Assembly (NCBI GenBank): GCA_012972825.1
Contig: JABDHL010000022.1
Span: 62,001-126,000, forward strand
DNA: 64,000 nucleotides
Direction of reading: 5' to 3'
DNA from: Chlorobiaceae bacterium
Lineage (GTDB): Bacteria > Bacteroidota > Chlorobiia > Chlorobiales > Chlorobiaceae
The translations under genes were made by a program, and so were the position numbers. This document shows positions 28,110-37,969 of the stretch, one piece after another (position 1 is the stretch's first letter; each line of letters starts with the position of its first letter). Under the pieces are notes generated by a model. The model was not told the origin of the DNA. It ran no database searches and saw only the letters and a program-made list of their open reading frames with translations.

Positions 28110-28766
28110 TTACGTCTTAATCAGCCGCAGAAATTCATTCCTTGTCGATTGAGAGCTGATGAATTGTCCCGCCATCGCTGAAGTTGTGGTTATGGAATTA
28201 AGCTTTTCAACGCCACGCATCACCATGCACATATGTCTGGCCTCAATAACCACCCCGACGCCTTTGGGATTCAGCACATTCTGAATGGCATCCCTGATCT
28301 GCTGCGTAAGCCGTTCCTGAACCTGAAGTCGGCGGGCAAAAACCTCTACGACCCTTGCAAGTTTTGAAAGTCCGACAATTTTTCCATCAGGAATATAGGC
28401 AACGTGTGCCTTGCCGAAAAAGGGAAGCATGTGATGTTCGCACATGGAAAAAATATCAATATTCTTTACCAGGACCATCTCGTCATAACTTTCGGTAAAG
28501 AGAGCATTCTTAAGGAGTTCTTCAGGGTCCTGCCGGTAGCCTTTTGTAAGAAAACGGAGCGATTTGGCAACACGGTCCGGTGTTTTCAGCAGTCCTTCAC
28601 GCCCGGTGTCTTCACCGATTCCTTCAAGCATGGCCGAAACCGCATCCGAGAGGCCGCTGATAATCAGGGGGTTATTTTCTGATGGCTCTATCAGGCAATC
28701 GTCATCATCGCAGCAGCTTCCACGGCCTGAAAGCAAAGCATTACTCGCCGAGATAACGGACGGCAT
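28110..28766 (-). CDS. folE: GTP cyclohydrolase I
   Basis: Converts GTP to 7,8-dihydroneopterin triphosphate. The diagnostic stretch [19 protein letters not shown] with the zinc ligands Cys and His is present, as is [17 protein letters not shown]. The protein is about 218 residues from the ATG at 28766 (preceded by AGGA), while ATGs at 28781 and 28796 are also possible. An acidic/cysteine run (SCCDDDDC) near the N-terminus is unusual. The start overlaps the end of the preceding PTPS gene, so the two are translationally coupled. Confidence 0.93.
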   Translation of the reverse strand: MPSVISASNALLSGRGSCCDDDDCLIEPSENNPLIISGLSDAVSAMLEGIGEDTGREGLLKTPDRVAKSLRFLTKGYRQDPEELLKNALFTESYDEMVLVKNIDIFSMCEHHMLPFFGKAHVAYIPDGKIVGLSKLARVVEVFARRLQVQERLTQQIRDAIQNVLNPKGVGVVIEARHMCMVMRGVEKLNSITTTSAMAGQFISSQSTRNEFLRLIKT

Positions 28767-29190
28767 TTTTTCCTGTTTCATATATTTTGACTTCATGGAG
28801 AGCAAGCTCCCGTTTATTGATGTTAAGCAGTCGTTGTTCAAGTATATCCCATATCAGCACTGCAAGCACTTCTGTGGTGGGTACGCAATCCTGCAGTTCA
28901 GTTACGTCATGGTTCAAATGCCTGTGGTCGAATCTGTTCATGATCTCCTCTTCAAGAATAGCTTTAAGCTCCTTAAGGTCAAACAGAAAACCAGTATCGC
29001 GATCAACAATGCCGGAGATGGTAATATCTACCAGATAATTGTGCCCATGTCCATATTTATTGCTGCACTTTCCGTAAATTCCAACATTTTCATGGTCTGA
29101 CCAGTGTGGATTGAACAGACGATGAGCGGCATTGAACTCTATTTTTCTTGAAACATAGACTTTTCGTGGTTTATGCAAAAGGTCATTCAT
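28741..29190 (-). CDS. 6-pyruvoyl-tetrahydropterin synthase / QueD family
   Basis: A 149-residue protein with zinc ligands H23 (FNAAHRLF), H48 and H50 and the catalytic C42 in [13 protein letters not shown]. That cysteine-loop form is closer to eukaryotic PTPS (GKCNN-GHGHNY) than to most QueD proteins. PTPS makes 6-pyruvoyltetrahydropterin from dihydroneopterin triphosphate, the product of the downstream folE. Green sulfur bacteria are known to contain tetrahydrobiopterin glycosides, so a pterin role is more likely than queuosine, but QueD activity cannot be excluded. Confidence 0.85.
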   Translation of the reverse strand: MNDLLHKPRKVYVSRKIEFNAAHRLFNPHWSDHENVGIYGKCSNKYGHGHNYLVDITISGIVDRDTGFLFDLKELKAILEEEIMNRFDHRHLNHDVTELQDCVPTTEVLAVLIWDILEQRLLNINKRELALHEVKIYETGKNAVRYLGE

Positions 29191-29374
29191 AACGCTGCAT
29201 TGAATGTTTTTTCGCTGATCGCTTAATTGTTACAGGTTCAAAATTGCACTCTTTACGTTTCATTCTTCATGTCGTTCAAGTAACCGGTGCCTTAGTTTAT
29301 AAGTTGCATGATCAGGCATAATTACAGATGCTGATTCCATAACAGGACTTTTTCAAATCCCTATTCCGTTTATC

Positions 29375-29800
29375 ATGCATTCAACTGTAACCTTTCACAA
29401 AAAATTGCCGCTTTACGGCACTAACGCCGAAGGTCTGAAAACCCTTTTTGATGCATCTTCGGATCTTTTAGGTCCGGGCGGTTCGGCTGCCTCGCCTATG
29501 GATACTGTACTTGAATCCGTTGGCGCATGCTCAATGATGGATATCATCAGCATCCTTAAAAAAATGAGAAAAGTGCTGATTACCCTCGAGGCTGACCTTG
29601 AAGCCAAGAGGGCTGAAGAACACCCGAAAGTCTTTACCGCCATACAGATCAGGTACAGTCTTACCAGTCCTGACTGCACGCCTGCCGATTTTGAAAAAGC
29701 CGTCCGTCTTTCAATGGAGACTTACTGCAGCGTTGCGGCCATGATCAGAGCATCGGGATGTGTCATAACCTGGTCAACTGAACTTGTGCAGACGTCATGA
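29375..29800 (+). CDS. OsmC/Ohr family protein
   Basis: A 141-residue protein with the two family cysteine regions: ESVGACSMMDIISIL near residue 50 and METYCSVAAMIRASG near residue 113. In the family these reduce organic hydroperoxides or bind other ligands. It belongs to the broad YhfA-like OsmC branch rather than to Ohr proper. It converges with the dedA gene. Confidence 0.85.
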   Translation: MHSTVTFHKKLPLYGTNAEGLKTLFDASSDLLGPGGSAASPMDTVLESVGACSMMDIISILKKMRKVLITLEADLEAKRAEEHPKVFTAIQIRYSLTSPDCTPADFEKAVRLSMETYCSVAAMIRASGCVITWSTELVQTS

Positions 29801-29819
29801 GAAGATGTTTGCCCTTGTG

Positions 29820-30416
29820 TTAGTTTTTTTGCTCCTGCTTTCTCATGAATAATCCCAGCAACAGGCCTATACCGAGCAGGAGCACATAAATCATCAGGTG
29901 GCCGAGCATTTCAAATTCCTTGATGATTCCGTTAATCTGACTGTGAAAAAAATATCCGGCAAGCAGATAGGCTGACACGTAGAGCCCGACAACCATGAGG
30001 TCATAAAGAATGAATACTCTCCATGGCGTTCGGACTGATCCGGCAACAATCGGAGCAAAAAAACGGATGCTTGGCACAAAGGTCATGATAAGCAGGGTAA
30101 TGCCCGCTTTTGAACGCATTTTTTGAGAGTACCGCTCAATCAAAGGGGTTGCACTTTTTGTTGTAAATCTTGCAATTAAACGATTTCCGCCCCTGCTGAG
30201 CCAGAAGGTGGTATTGTCGCCAACCAGAAAAGCCGCAATGGCGACAATAATGGTCAAAGAAGGATCAAGAGTACTGAAGTAGACCGTATAGCCGACCAGG
30301 ATAAGAATGATCTCTTCCGGTAGAGGAATCAAGACATCCAGAAGTGCCAGCAGAAGAAAAATGCCGAAATAAGAGAGATGCTGAAGATAGTGCATGATCT
30401 CTGTTCGCATAACCAT
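29820..30416 (-). CDS. DedA-family membrane protein
   Basis: A 198-residue protein with four to five hydrophobic segments. The N-terminal LLDVLIPLPEEIILILVGY and the central FVPSIRFFAPIVAGSVR with the conserved arginine are DedA hallmarks; the family includes undecaprenyl-phosphate flippases. Alternative ATGs exist at residues 3 and 8. The specific substrate is unknown. Confidence 0.85.
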   Translation of the reverse strand: MVMRTEIMHYLQHLSYFGIFLLLALLDVLIPLPEEIILILVGYTVYFSTLDPSLTIIVAIAAFLVGDNTTFWLSRGGNRLIARFTTKSATPLIERYSQKMRSKAGITLLIMTFVPSIRFFAPIVAGSVRTPWRVFILYDLMVVGLYVSAYLLAGYFFHSQINGIIKEFEMLGHLMIYVLLLGIGLLLGLFMRKQEQKN

Positions 30417-30442
30417 GTATTTAAAGCGGTAACGAGTGCGTG

Positions 30443-31015
30443 CTACTTTTGCAGTGCACGAATTTTGTCAATAACCTCTTTATAGGGATTTTCTGCAAGA
30501 TCGGTTTCATAATCCGGAAGCGTCACATGTCTGGCTACAATTTCAAGGAGGTGACGATTAAGATGCTGTGCGATTTCAAGCATACGTGATTGATGGTGCT
30601 GAAGTTCATAATGGATGAACTTTTCGACATGATGTTTTTTCATTTTCTCAAGAATCAGAGCCATCATCACGGCATCAAGATGCTTTGAAACCTCGCTGAA
30701 GTAAAGAAGCGGGAGGTCGTTGGCGTATCCGGTTGCCTGATCAACACCCATTTTACGACAAACACCTGCGGCAATCTGCGGACGGATATACTCAACCATC
30801 AGAGGAATCACCATGAAATGGGGGATATACTTGACAATCATGCTGATAGCACTGTAGAGATCTTCAAATCCTTCAGTCTTATGGCTTACCAGAGTACTGG
30901 CCCATGAGGCAACCTGCATCTGCTGGTGGGACGGAAGTTGGTGCAGTACCTCCGGCACGGGAAGATTGGTCCAAGCAAGCAGCTGTTCCAGGTCATGTAT
31001 TTGTGTTTCACTCAT
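30443..31015 (-). CDS. Conserved hypothetical protein, helical
   Basis: I do not recognise this family. From the ATG at 31015 it has 190 residues, largely alpha-helical, with histidine-rich helices (KKHHVEKFIHYELQHHQSR). There is no signal peptide; a longer frame adds a hydrophobic stretch that looks untranslated. An ATG at 31057 is also possible. It lies 26 bases upstream of dedA on the same strand and is probably in an operon with it. Confidence 0.6.
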   Translation of the reverse strand: MSETQIHDLEQLLAWTNLPVPEVLHQLPSHQQMQVASWASTLVSHKTEGFEDLYSAISMIVKYIPHFMVIPLMVEYIRPQIAAGVCRKMGVDQATGYANDLPLLYFSEVSKHLDAVMMALILEKMKKHHVEKFIHYELQHHQSRMLEIAQHLNRHLLEIVARHVTLPDYETDLAENPYKEVIDKIRALQK

Positions 31016-31178
31016 GGGAACTATTTCTTCCGGGTTTGAAGGACATCCAAGGTTCATGTTGATCGACCTGCAGTTTATCAAAAAAATTAGAGAACATAAA
31101 ACCACCATGACTATAAAATCCGTATTTTTCCCGGCGGGCAATACTGTTACATCATTAATCGTAGATTTATCTTAACAG

Positions 31179-31637
31179 ATGAACAAAGCTGCAGCACTTG
31201 CTCTTCTTAAAGCTATTCCGGAACCCTTTCTTATTGACGGAGGTTACTCGAATTTCGGGCATAAGTTTTTTATAGCCTCACAAACTGGCCTCGCCACCAT
31301 TGATTTCCGAGTGTATGACCCGATCCTCGGTCCAATAGAGTACTCGGAGGCCGAGTACATTGAAATCACAGAAATAGCCGAAGCGGGTGGTACCATAGCA
31401 GAAAACACAGACCTTGCCCCCGATGAACAGCTGTTTCTCTTTAACAATTGTCAACCCGGTCTGATATACTGGGCCTTCCAGCCCTATGACAAAGCACCCC
31501 TCGAAGCTTACGCCTTATCCTCAGATAAGGCTTTAATCGAGCAGAAGTTCCTTGACGAATATATCAACAGCGACATCAAATCCTGGGAAGCTATGGATGA
31601 GGCCACACTGGTAAAGTGGGCAAAGCAACTTGAATAA
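31179..31637 (+). CDS. Hypothetical acidic protein
   Basis: A 152-residue soluble, strongly acidic protein with no recognised domain. It starts MNKAAALALLKAIPEPFLID and contains repeated Asp/Glu-rich turns. It is divergent from the preceding gene. A rho-independent terminator lies about 175 bases downstream. Confidence 0.6.
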   Translation: MNKAAALALLKAIPEPFLIDGGYSNFGHKFFIASQTGLATIDFRVYDPILGPIEYSEAEYIEITEIAEAGGTIAENTDLAPDEQLFLFNNCQPGLIYWAFQPYDKAPLEAYALSSDKALIEQKFLDEYINSDIKSWEAMDEATLVKWAKQLE

Positions 31638-31811
31638 TTCCTGTAACACTCCTATAAGTCCTATGTTATCGAAAAGTATTGGATTGGATAAAGTTTCACT
31701 GTTACCCTGAGGAGTAGTATATTAAAAGGCTGAAACAGAGTGAATGGAATCCACCCCGCATACTGAGATGCATTGAAGAGAGGGGGCGTATGTATAGTCA
31801 GAAAGAAATCG

Positions 31812-31834
31812 CCCGGATTTTTGCCGGGTTTTTT
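31812..31834 (+). terminator. Rho-independent terminator
   Basis: CCCGG (31812-31816) and CCGGG (31824-31828) pair around ATTTTTG and are followed directly by six T. It ends a transcript coming from the left and lies 86 bases before the ABC-F start. A structured stretch precedes it (see findings). Confidence 0.7.
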
Positions 31835-31919
31835 ATTGAGTTTTTATGATGTGAAATCTGGCTGCCGATTATTATAACGCTTTTATATAAAATCAGATAG
31901 GATAAGGAAAAGAAAAAGT

Positions 31920-33812
31920 ATGGTACTGTTGACGGTTGAAGGATTAGAAAAAAAATATGGTCTGAAACACTTGTTCGAGGGAGTCTCGTTCGGCATAGAT
32001 GACCGCGATAAAATTGGTATTATCGGTGCGAACGGCAGTGGAAAGAGCACGCTTTTGAAAATCCTTGCAGGGGTTGAGACTCCTGATAAAGGAAAGGTTA
32101 TGGTGGCAAACCAGAGAACAATTGCCTATCTGCCCCAGGATTCACCGTTCAATCCTGAGGACACAGTGCTTCAGGCTATTCTGAAGTCGAGCGGTAAGGT
32201 CATGGATCTGATCTATGAATATGAGGTGGTCTGCAAGGAGCTTGAAACCAGGCATACCGAGGATCCTTCACTGATTGACCGGATGAGCCATCTTGCACAT
32301 GAACTTGATGTCTGCGGAGCCTGGGAGCTTGAGTCAAACGCCAGGACGGTGCTCGGCAAGCTTGGGCTTTACGATCTTACGGCTGTCATGGGTACGCTTT
32401 CCGGCGGGCAGCGCAAGCGGGTTGCCCTGGCTCATGCGCTTGTTGTGCCGAGTGACGGGCTTATACTCGATGAACCGACCAACCATCTTGATGCCGACAG
32501 CGTTGAGTGGCTTGAGAATTATATCAGACGCTATCAGGGTGCCGTGATTCTGATCACTCACGACCGTTATTTTCTTGACCGTGTTGCTACAAGGATGATA
32601 GAGATGGATGGCCGTACAGCCGTCACCTATACCGGGGGATATTCGAGCTATCTTGTGCAGAAAGCTGAACAGGAAGAGCAGGCTATAAGAGATGACCGCA
32701 AGCGCTCTGCTCTTGTCCGGCAGGAGCTTGACTGGATGAGGGGAGGGTGCAAGGCACGGACCACCAAACAGAAAGCACGTATGATGCGGGCCGAAACGCT
32801 TGTGTACGCACCAAAAAAAGAGAAGCAGAAAGAGCTTGAAATCGGCTTCGGAGCAGGCCGTCTGGGCGATAAAATCATGGAATTCCACCAGGTGTCGAAA
32901 TCCTACGGCGATAAGGTGCTCCTCAACTCCTTTGAATATCATCTGCAGAAGGGTGATCGTATTGGTATTATCGGGCCGAACGGTTCGGGCAAAACCACTC
33001 TTTTTGATATGATTACCGGGCGCGTTCAGCCCGACAGCGGCCATATCGAACTTGGCAAAACGGTCAACATCGGTTACTACGATCAGCAGAGTCGGGGGCT
33101 TGACGATTCCAAGCGGGTTATCGAGTATATTCAGGAGCATGCCGAGCAGATCAAGACAAAGGATGGCATGGTCTTTTCAGCCTCGAAAATGCTTGAACGC
33201 TTTCTTTTTGCCCCATCGACCCAGTACAGCTATATACGTACCCTTTCGGGAGGGGAGCGTCGGAGGCTCTATCTTTTAAAGCAGCTTATTGATTCGCCAA
33301 ATGTGCTTCTTCTTGATGAGCCGACAAATGATCTTGATATTCCCACGCTCAGGGTGCTCGAAGACTACCTCGATACCTATACAGGGTGCCTGATGGTAGT
33401 CAGTCACGACCGGTATTTTCTTGACCGCACTGTTGAGTATATTTTTGCATTTGAGGAGAATGGCACTATCCGCCGTTATCCCGGAAACTACACCCTTTAT
33501 CTTGAGCTGAAAGCGTCTGAAAAAGGGGAGAATGAAAAGAAACCGGTAAAAAAAGCTTCGGAGGCACCAAAACCGGCGGTGGCTCCTTCAGCAAAGTCCG
33601 GTAATCTTACCAGTAAAGAAAAACGTGAACTCGAACAGCTTGAACGCACCATTCAGGAAGCTGAAAACCGGCAGTCGGAAATCGCCGGACGACTCGCATC
33701 AGCCGGGAGCGATTTTGAGTTGCAGCAGAAGCTTGGTGCTGAGCTTCAGGGCCTCCAGCAGCAGCTCGATAAACAGATGGCCCGATGGACAAAACTTGCT
33801 GAGCAGGCGTAA
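31920..33812 (+). CDS. ABC-F family ATPase (Uup/EttA-type)
   Basis: A 630-residue soluble protein with two ABC domains and no membrane segments. The first domain has GANGSGKST, LSGGQRKRVALA and LILDEPTNHLD; the second GPNGSGKTT, LSGGERRRLYLL and LLLDEPTNDLD. The linker between them is Arg/Lys-rich. The last 70 residues form a coiled coil (KEKRELEQLERTIQEAENRQ), as in Uup. ABC-F proteins act on the ribosome E site, or for Uup in recombination intermediates. Confidence 0.93.
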   Translation: MVLLTVEGLEKKYGLKHLFEGVSFGIDDRDKIGIIGANGSGKSTLLKILAGVETPDKGKVMVANQRTIAYLPQDSPFNPEDTVLQAILKSSGKVMDLIYEYEVVCKELETRHTEDPSLIDRMSHLAHELDVCGAWELESNARTVLGKLGLYDLTAVMGTLSGGQRKRVALAHALVVPSDGLILDEPTNHLDADSVEWLENYIRRYQGAVILITHDRYFLDRVATRMIEMDGRTAVTYTGGYSSYLVQKAEQEEQAIRDDRKRSALVRQELDWMRGGCKARTTKQKARMMRAETLVYAPKKEKQKELEIGFGAGRLGDKIMEFHQVSKSYGDKVLLNSFEYHLQKGDRIGIIGPNGSGKTTLFDMITGRVQPDSGHIELGKTVNIGYYDQQSRGLDDSKRVIEYIQEHAEQIKTKDGMVFSASKMLERFLFAPSTQYSYIRTLSGGERRRLYLLKQLIDSPNVLLLDEPTNDLDIPTLRVLEDYLDTYTGCLMVVSHDRYFLDRTVEYIFAFEENGTIRRYPGNYTLYLELKASEKGENEKKPVKKASEAPKPAVAPSAKSGNLTSKEKRELEQLERTIQEAENRQSEIAGRLASAGSDFELQQKLGAELQGLQQQLDKQMARWTKLAEQA

Positions 33813-33839
33813 GGCCGACAGTAATAATATATTTTTGCC

Positions 33840-34553
33840 ATGGAGCAAACAGCAGAAGGTATCCTTAAAAGTCTTGAAGAGTTCTCAGACCCTGAGGCTG
33901 CAATTTTTGCTCAAAGATTTTTCAAGACAGGAGCAGGTCAGTACGGCGAAGGGGACCTTTTTCGTGGAATAAGGGTACCTGTTCTGCGAAAGCTTGCCGT
34001 GACGCTCGATAATACACCATTACCGGAGGTTATGGTGCTCCTCTCGTCGGCATATCATGAAGACCGGCTGCTTGCTGTTCTGTTGCTGATGCGTCGCTTT
34101 AACAGCAGCAGTGAAGCCGATCAGGAGCGGATATACAATCTCTACCTTGCACATACGCACCGTATCAATAACTGGGATCTGGTTGATATTTCTGCAGCAC
34201 ATATCGTCGGTCGCTTTCTCCAATCCCGTGACAGGGCGCCACTCTACAGGCTTGTCAATTCAGAGAGTCTCTGGGAACGCCGGATTGCCATAACAGCAAC
34301 CTTTCATTTTATCCGGCAGGGTGAGTTCAATGATACCATCGCTTTATCTGAGATTCTGCTTCAGGATAAGGAGGAACTTCTCCATAAAGCAGCAGGCTGG
34401 ATGCTCAGGGAAGTCGGCAAGCGTGATATGGCGATGCTGGAAAGCTTTTTATTAAAGCATTGCCTTCGTATGCCGAGAGTCATGCTGCGATATGCCATTG
34501 AACGGTTTCCTCAAGAGAGACGTCAGCAATACCTTAAAGGTCAGTGTACCTGA
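33840..34553 (+). CDS. DNA alkylation repair protein, AlkD-like
   Basis: A 237-residue HEAT-like repeat protein. VPVLRKLA, LLAVLLLMRRF, INNWDLVDISAAHIVG and WMLREVGKRD are characteristic of the AlkC/AlkD glycosylase family that excises alkylated purines. The 3' end overlaps the convergent prolyl oligopeptidase gene by 13 bases. Confidence 0.85.
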   Translation: MEQTAEGILKSLEEFSDPEAAIFAQRFFKTGAGQYGEGDLFRGIRVPVLRKLAVTLDNTPLPEVMVLLSSAYHEDRLLAVLLLMRRFNSSSEADQERIYNLYLAHTHRINNWDLVDISAAHIVGRFLQSRDRAPLYRLVNSESLWERRIAITATFHFIRQGEFNDTIALSEILLQDKEELLHKAAGWMLREVGKRDMAMLESFLLKHCLRMPRVMLRYAIERFPQERRQQYLKGQCT

Positions 34554-36745
34554 AACTCCGGGTGACCGGTCTGCCACAGTCCGAAACTCAGCACATCTGC
34601 AAGTGTTTCGAACTCTTTAGTTTTGCTGTTTCCCATGCCATGTCCGGCTTTATCGTCAGCAAAAAAAAGTATTGGTTTTTTTGACGTGTTCGCCTGCTGA
34701 AGTCTGGCGGCAAACTTTGCCGGTTGCCAGGCAATCACTCTCGGGTCATTCAACCCGGTCGTTACAAGCGTTGCAGGATAGTTCACATGATCCCTGATGT
34801 TGAGGTAGGGATCCATGGCGATAAGCGCTTTGCACTCTTCCTTGTTTTTGACTGTTCCGAACTCAGGGACGTTCACCGGTCCGTTGGGACTCTCTTCACC
34901 CCGTAACGGGTTTAACGCGCCGACCTGTGCAATGACGGCTGAAAAGAGGTCCGGCCGTTCCGTCAGGGCCATGCCGACCAGAATTCCCCCCGCACTTGCT
35001 CCGTTGATGGCAATTTTACCTGGTCCGGTATACCCCTGTTTCTCAAGATACTCAGCACAGCTGATAAGGTCTTTCCATGTGTTGGGCTTTGTTGTTTTCA
35101 TTCCCTGGGTGTGCCAGGAATCTCCGCACTCTCCACCTCCACGAACATGGGCAAAAGCCAGAACCCCGCCCTTGTCAGTCCAGAGCAGCATGTCCGGGCT
35201 GAAAAACGGGGTGATCGATTTCCCGTATGCTCCGTATCCATAAATGAATGCCGGGTTCAGACCGTTTTTTTTGATGCCTTTATTATAGACGATTGAAAGT
35301 GGCACCATAACACCGTCATGTGAGGGTATCATCAGCTCTTCAACTGCAAGGTCGCGGTACTCCGGATATTCAGCAGGTGAGGAGAGTGTTTCCAAACTGA
35401 AGGTGTTTTTCGCTGCGTCGAAGCGATATCGCCGAAAGTCGTTGCTCCAACCGGCAATAACAATCCAGATGTCAGGAAAGCGGAATCCCTTTGAAGAGAG
35501 GCCGATAGTTCCTGCCTTGAATGGCAGTTCCAGTTCTTTTGCCTTCACATTGCCATACCCGTTCCGGAACAGCCTGGCTTCAACGCCGTTCAGTGATTGG
35601 GTATAATAGAGAGCGTTGTTGGTGAGCGTGAATGAAGTCAGCTTTGCTTTTGGATCTTCAGCGACAACAGTTTCGGCATGGAGAATGTCCGGGTTGCTGA
35701 TCGAAGTTTTTACAACCTTGAACCGGGGTGCATTTTTAGGGGTATAAAGATAGAGCTCATTTTTAGTCACGGCAAAATCGTGAATCTCGTCTTCAGGAGA
35801 AAAGAGTTTTTTCCAGGTTATTTTTTGTTTTGACAGCGCTGAGGCCGGGGCATAATAGACAGTCAGCCGAGGGTCAACGTTTGAGACTGTTGCGAAGAGA
35901 TATCCGCTATGCCTGTCGTAGTCAACGGAAGGGATATCTGCACTTTGTATATGCAGTTCCGGATTTACTGCATTTGAAAAAATTTCGCGGTCTGTTGAGG
36001 GATCACTGCCTGTCCTGTGCAGAAAAGTCTTGCTGTCGTACTGGGGATTCTGTCCGGCGTGCATAATTGGCTGCGTGCGGTTGTAAAGAAATGAATGCCC
36101 GCCTTTGACCCAGGATGGCGCAGCAAACCTGCAGCGGTCGATTCTTTCAGGATACAGTTTTTTTGATGCAACATCCATTATCAGGATGTTGCTCTCTTCA
36201 GAGCCGTTTGCCGATACAGAAATAGCAATGTTCTCGCCATTCTCAGAGGCTGAAACGCCGCTGATGACATACTCTTTTCCGCTGCTCGCAAAATAAGCGC
36301 GTGCATCGAACAGAAGGGTCTCTTTTCCCTCGAAGGTATCGCGAAAAAAGAGTTTGCCTGTTTCGTCCGTCGGGGTCTCTTTCAGATAAAAGTAGCGGTT
36401 ATTGTCAGTAATGGAGAGGTTATAAACTTTTGATGATTTACGACTGTCGAAATCATGCATTTTTTCAAGAAGAGATCTCCGACCGGGGATTCTCTGCAGG
36501 ATTGATTTTGCCTCATCTGATTGTTCTTTTATCCACAGCTGTACCTTGGGATTTTCAAGACTTTCCAGGGTACGGAACGGGTCTGTCACTTTTGTTCCGA
36601 AATATTCTTCCACAACGGATGACTCAGGCGGTGCTGAATGCAGCTTTGTCGGAATATTCTGTTCCGCACTGACTGGTTTAAGGGGAGAGAGAAGAAAAAG
36701 GGAGGTGAACGCAAAGAGCGCAAAGAGTGAGTGCCGTAGAATCAT
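34541..36745 (-). CDS. Secreted prolyl oligopeptidase (S9A)
   Basis: A 734-residue protein from the ATG at 36745, which gives the signal peptide ILRHSLFALFAFTSLFLLSPLKPVSA, so it is exported. The N-terminal beta-propeller (about residues 60-430) is followed by an alpha/beta-hydrolase domain. The serine nucleophile is in GASAGGILVG, the Asp in GLNDPRV and the His in DKAGHGMG. It cleaves proline-containing peptides. A start at 36778 would add 11 residues and spoil the signal. Confidence 0.88.
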   Translation of the reverse strand: MILRHSLFALFAFTSLFLLSPLKPVSAEQNIPTKLHSAPPESSVVEEYFGTKVTDPFRTLESLENPKVQLWIKEQSDEAKSILQRIPGRRSLLEKMHDFDSRKSSKVYNLSITDNNRYFYLKETPTDETGKLFFRDTFEGKETLLFDARAYFASSGKEYVISGVSASENGENIAISVSANGSEESNILIMDVASKKLYPERIDRCRFAAPSWVKGGHSFLYNRTQPIMHAGQNPQYDSKTFLHRTGSDPSTDREIFSNAVNPELHIQSADIPSVDYDRHSGYLFATVSNVDPRLTVYYAPASALSKQKITWKKLFSPEDEIHDFAVTKNELYLYTPKNAPRFKVVKTSISNPDILHAETVVAEDPKAKLTSFTLTNNALYYTQSLNGVEARLFRNGYGNVKAKELELPFKAGTIGLSSKGFRFPDIWIVIAGWSNDFRRYRFDAAKNTFSLETLSSPAEYPEYRDLAVEELMIPSHDGVMVPLSIVYNKGIKKNGLNPAFIYGYGAYGKSITPFFSPDMLLWTDKGGVLAFAHVRGGGECGDSWHTQGMKTTKPNTWKDLISCAEYLEKQGYTGPGKIAINGASAGGILVGMALTERPDLFSAVIAQVGALNPLRGEESPNGPVNVPEFGTVKNKEECKALIAMDPYLNIRDHVNYPATLVTTGLNDPRVIAWQPAKFAARLQQANTSKKPILFFADDKAGHGMGNSKTKEFETLADVLSFGLWQTGHPEFQVH

Positions 36746-36843
36746 AATGTTGGTCAGGCGAAATGAATAAAAGAACATGATATTAAGAATATTCTCATCG
36801 ATATAAAAAAAGCACGCTCAGGGATTCAGAAAGATTGGATTTT

Positions 36844-37893
36844 TTAGAGAGAGGCAAGCGTGACTGCGGAGCGGATTTTCTGAAGTACACTCTCCATATC
36901 TTCCGGCAATGGCGCTGTAAACGAGAGAGGTTCACGACTTGTTGGCTGATGAAATGAAAGGGTTTCTGCGTGCAGGGCCTGACGCGGCATCAGTTCGAGA
37001 AGGTTTTTGACGAAACTTTCGCTTCTGCTGATCGGGAGAGTGCGTAATGCTGCTCCGCCATAGGTTTCATCACCAATGATCTGGTGACCGAGATGCTGCA
37101 TGTGTGCCCTGATCTGATGAGTCCGGCCTGTGTGCAGTGTCAGCGAGAGAACCGAAAACCAGTGAAGATTTTCGGTGACCAGATAGTCTGTGACTGCCGT
37201 TTTACCGTCTTTACCTTCAAAAGGGAAGTTTGCCATAACCTTCCGGTCTTTTTTTGATCGCCCGATATTGGTTGTTATGGTCCCTGACAGAGGTTCAGGA
37301 ACTCCCCAGACAATCGCTTTGTACATTTTTATAACCTTGCGTTCCGCAAACTGCCGGGCAAGACGGTGGAGCGCAACAGGATTTTTTGCAATAATGATCA
37401 GTCCTGAAGTGTTCTTGTCGAGCCGATGAACAATTCCCGGTCGGAGTTCGGATTTGTCAAGCTCTTCTGCCTCTTTGCCGATATGGTGCAGAATGGCGTT
37501 TGCAAGTGTGCCAGTCCAGTTGCCGAAAGCCGGGTGCACCACCATACCCGGTTTCTTGTTGATAACCATCAGATCCTCATCCTCATAAATAACAGCAATC
37601 GGGATATCTTCCGGAGCGAGCTCAGGTGCTGGCGGGCGAAGAAGGGTGATCTGTATGAGATCACACGATTTGATTCGGTAATTGGATTTGACGGTCTTCT
37701 CATTCACCAGCACACGACCCTCCACTATAGCTGTCTGTACCTTGTTGCGTGTTGCATTTTCCACCTGTTGTGTCAGGTACTGGTCGATACGCATCGAGGT
37801 CTGCACCCGGCTTACCTGCAGGGTGATTTTTTTCGGCTCAAGAGCAGCTTCCTCCTGTTGCTTCGATTCGTTATTTAGCGGCTGATTTTGCAT
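36844..37893 (-). CDS. rluD: Ribosomal large subunit pseudouridine synthase, RluD type
   Basis: A 349-residue protein. An S4 RNA-binding domain (RIDQYLTQQVENATRNKVQ) precedes the pseudouridine synthase domain with the catalytic aspartate in VHRLDKNTSGLII. HTGRTHQIRAHMQHLGH is also characteristic. RluD modifies 23S rRNA helix 69. The ATG at 37893 (MQNQPLNNESKQQ) is chosen; the longer frame is unlike the family. It is divergent from the lipoamide dehydrogenase gene. Confidence 0.9.
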   Translation of the reverse strand: MQNQPLNNESKQQEEAALEPKKITLQVSRVQTSMRIDQYLTQQVENATRNKVQTAIVEGRVLVNEKTVKSNYRIKSCDLIQITLLRPPAPELAPEDIPIAVIYEDEDLMVINKKPGMVVHPAFGNWTGTLANAILHHIGKEAEELDKSELRPGIVHRLDKNTSGLIIIAKNPVALHRLARQFAERKVIKMYKAIVWGVPEPLSGTITTNIGRSKKDRKVMANFPFEGKDGKTAVTDYLVTENLHWFSVLSLTLHTGRTHQIRAHMQHLGHQIIGDETYGGAALRTLPISRSESFVKNLLELMPRQALHAETLSFHQPTSREPLSFTAPLPEDMESVLQKIRSAVTLASL

Positions 37894-37969
37894 TTTGTGA
37901 AACTTGAATACTGCCAACAGTATATTTACGGCATGGCATACGCCAGTATAACAAAACCATATCATATCT

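Noticed and set aside
29375-29380. OsmC gene as classical Ohr (organic hydroperoxide resistance)
   Set aside because: Sequence around the cysteines fits the broader YhfA-like OsmC branch; no OhrR-type regulator lies nearby.
30443-31141. Longer version of the helical hypothetical with a hydrophobic N-terminus
   Set aside because: The added stretch is not signal-like, lies upstream of better ATGs and overlaps the intergenic promoter region for the divergent gene.
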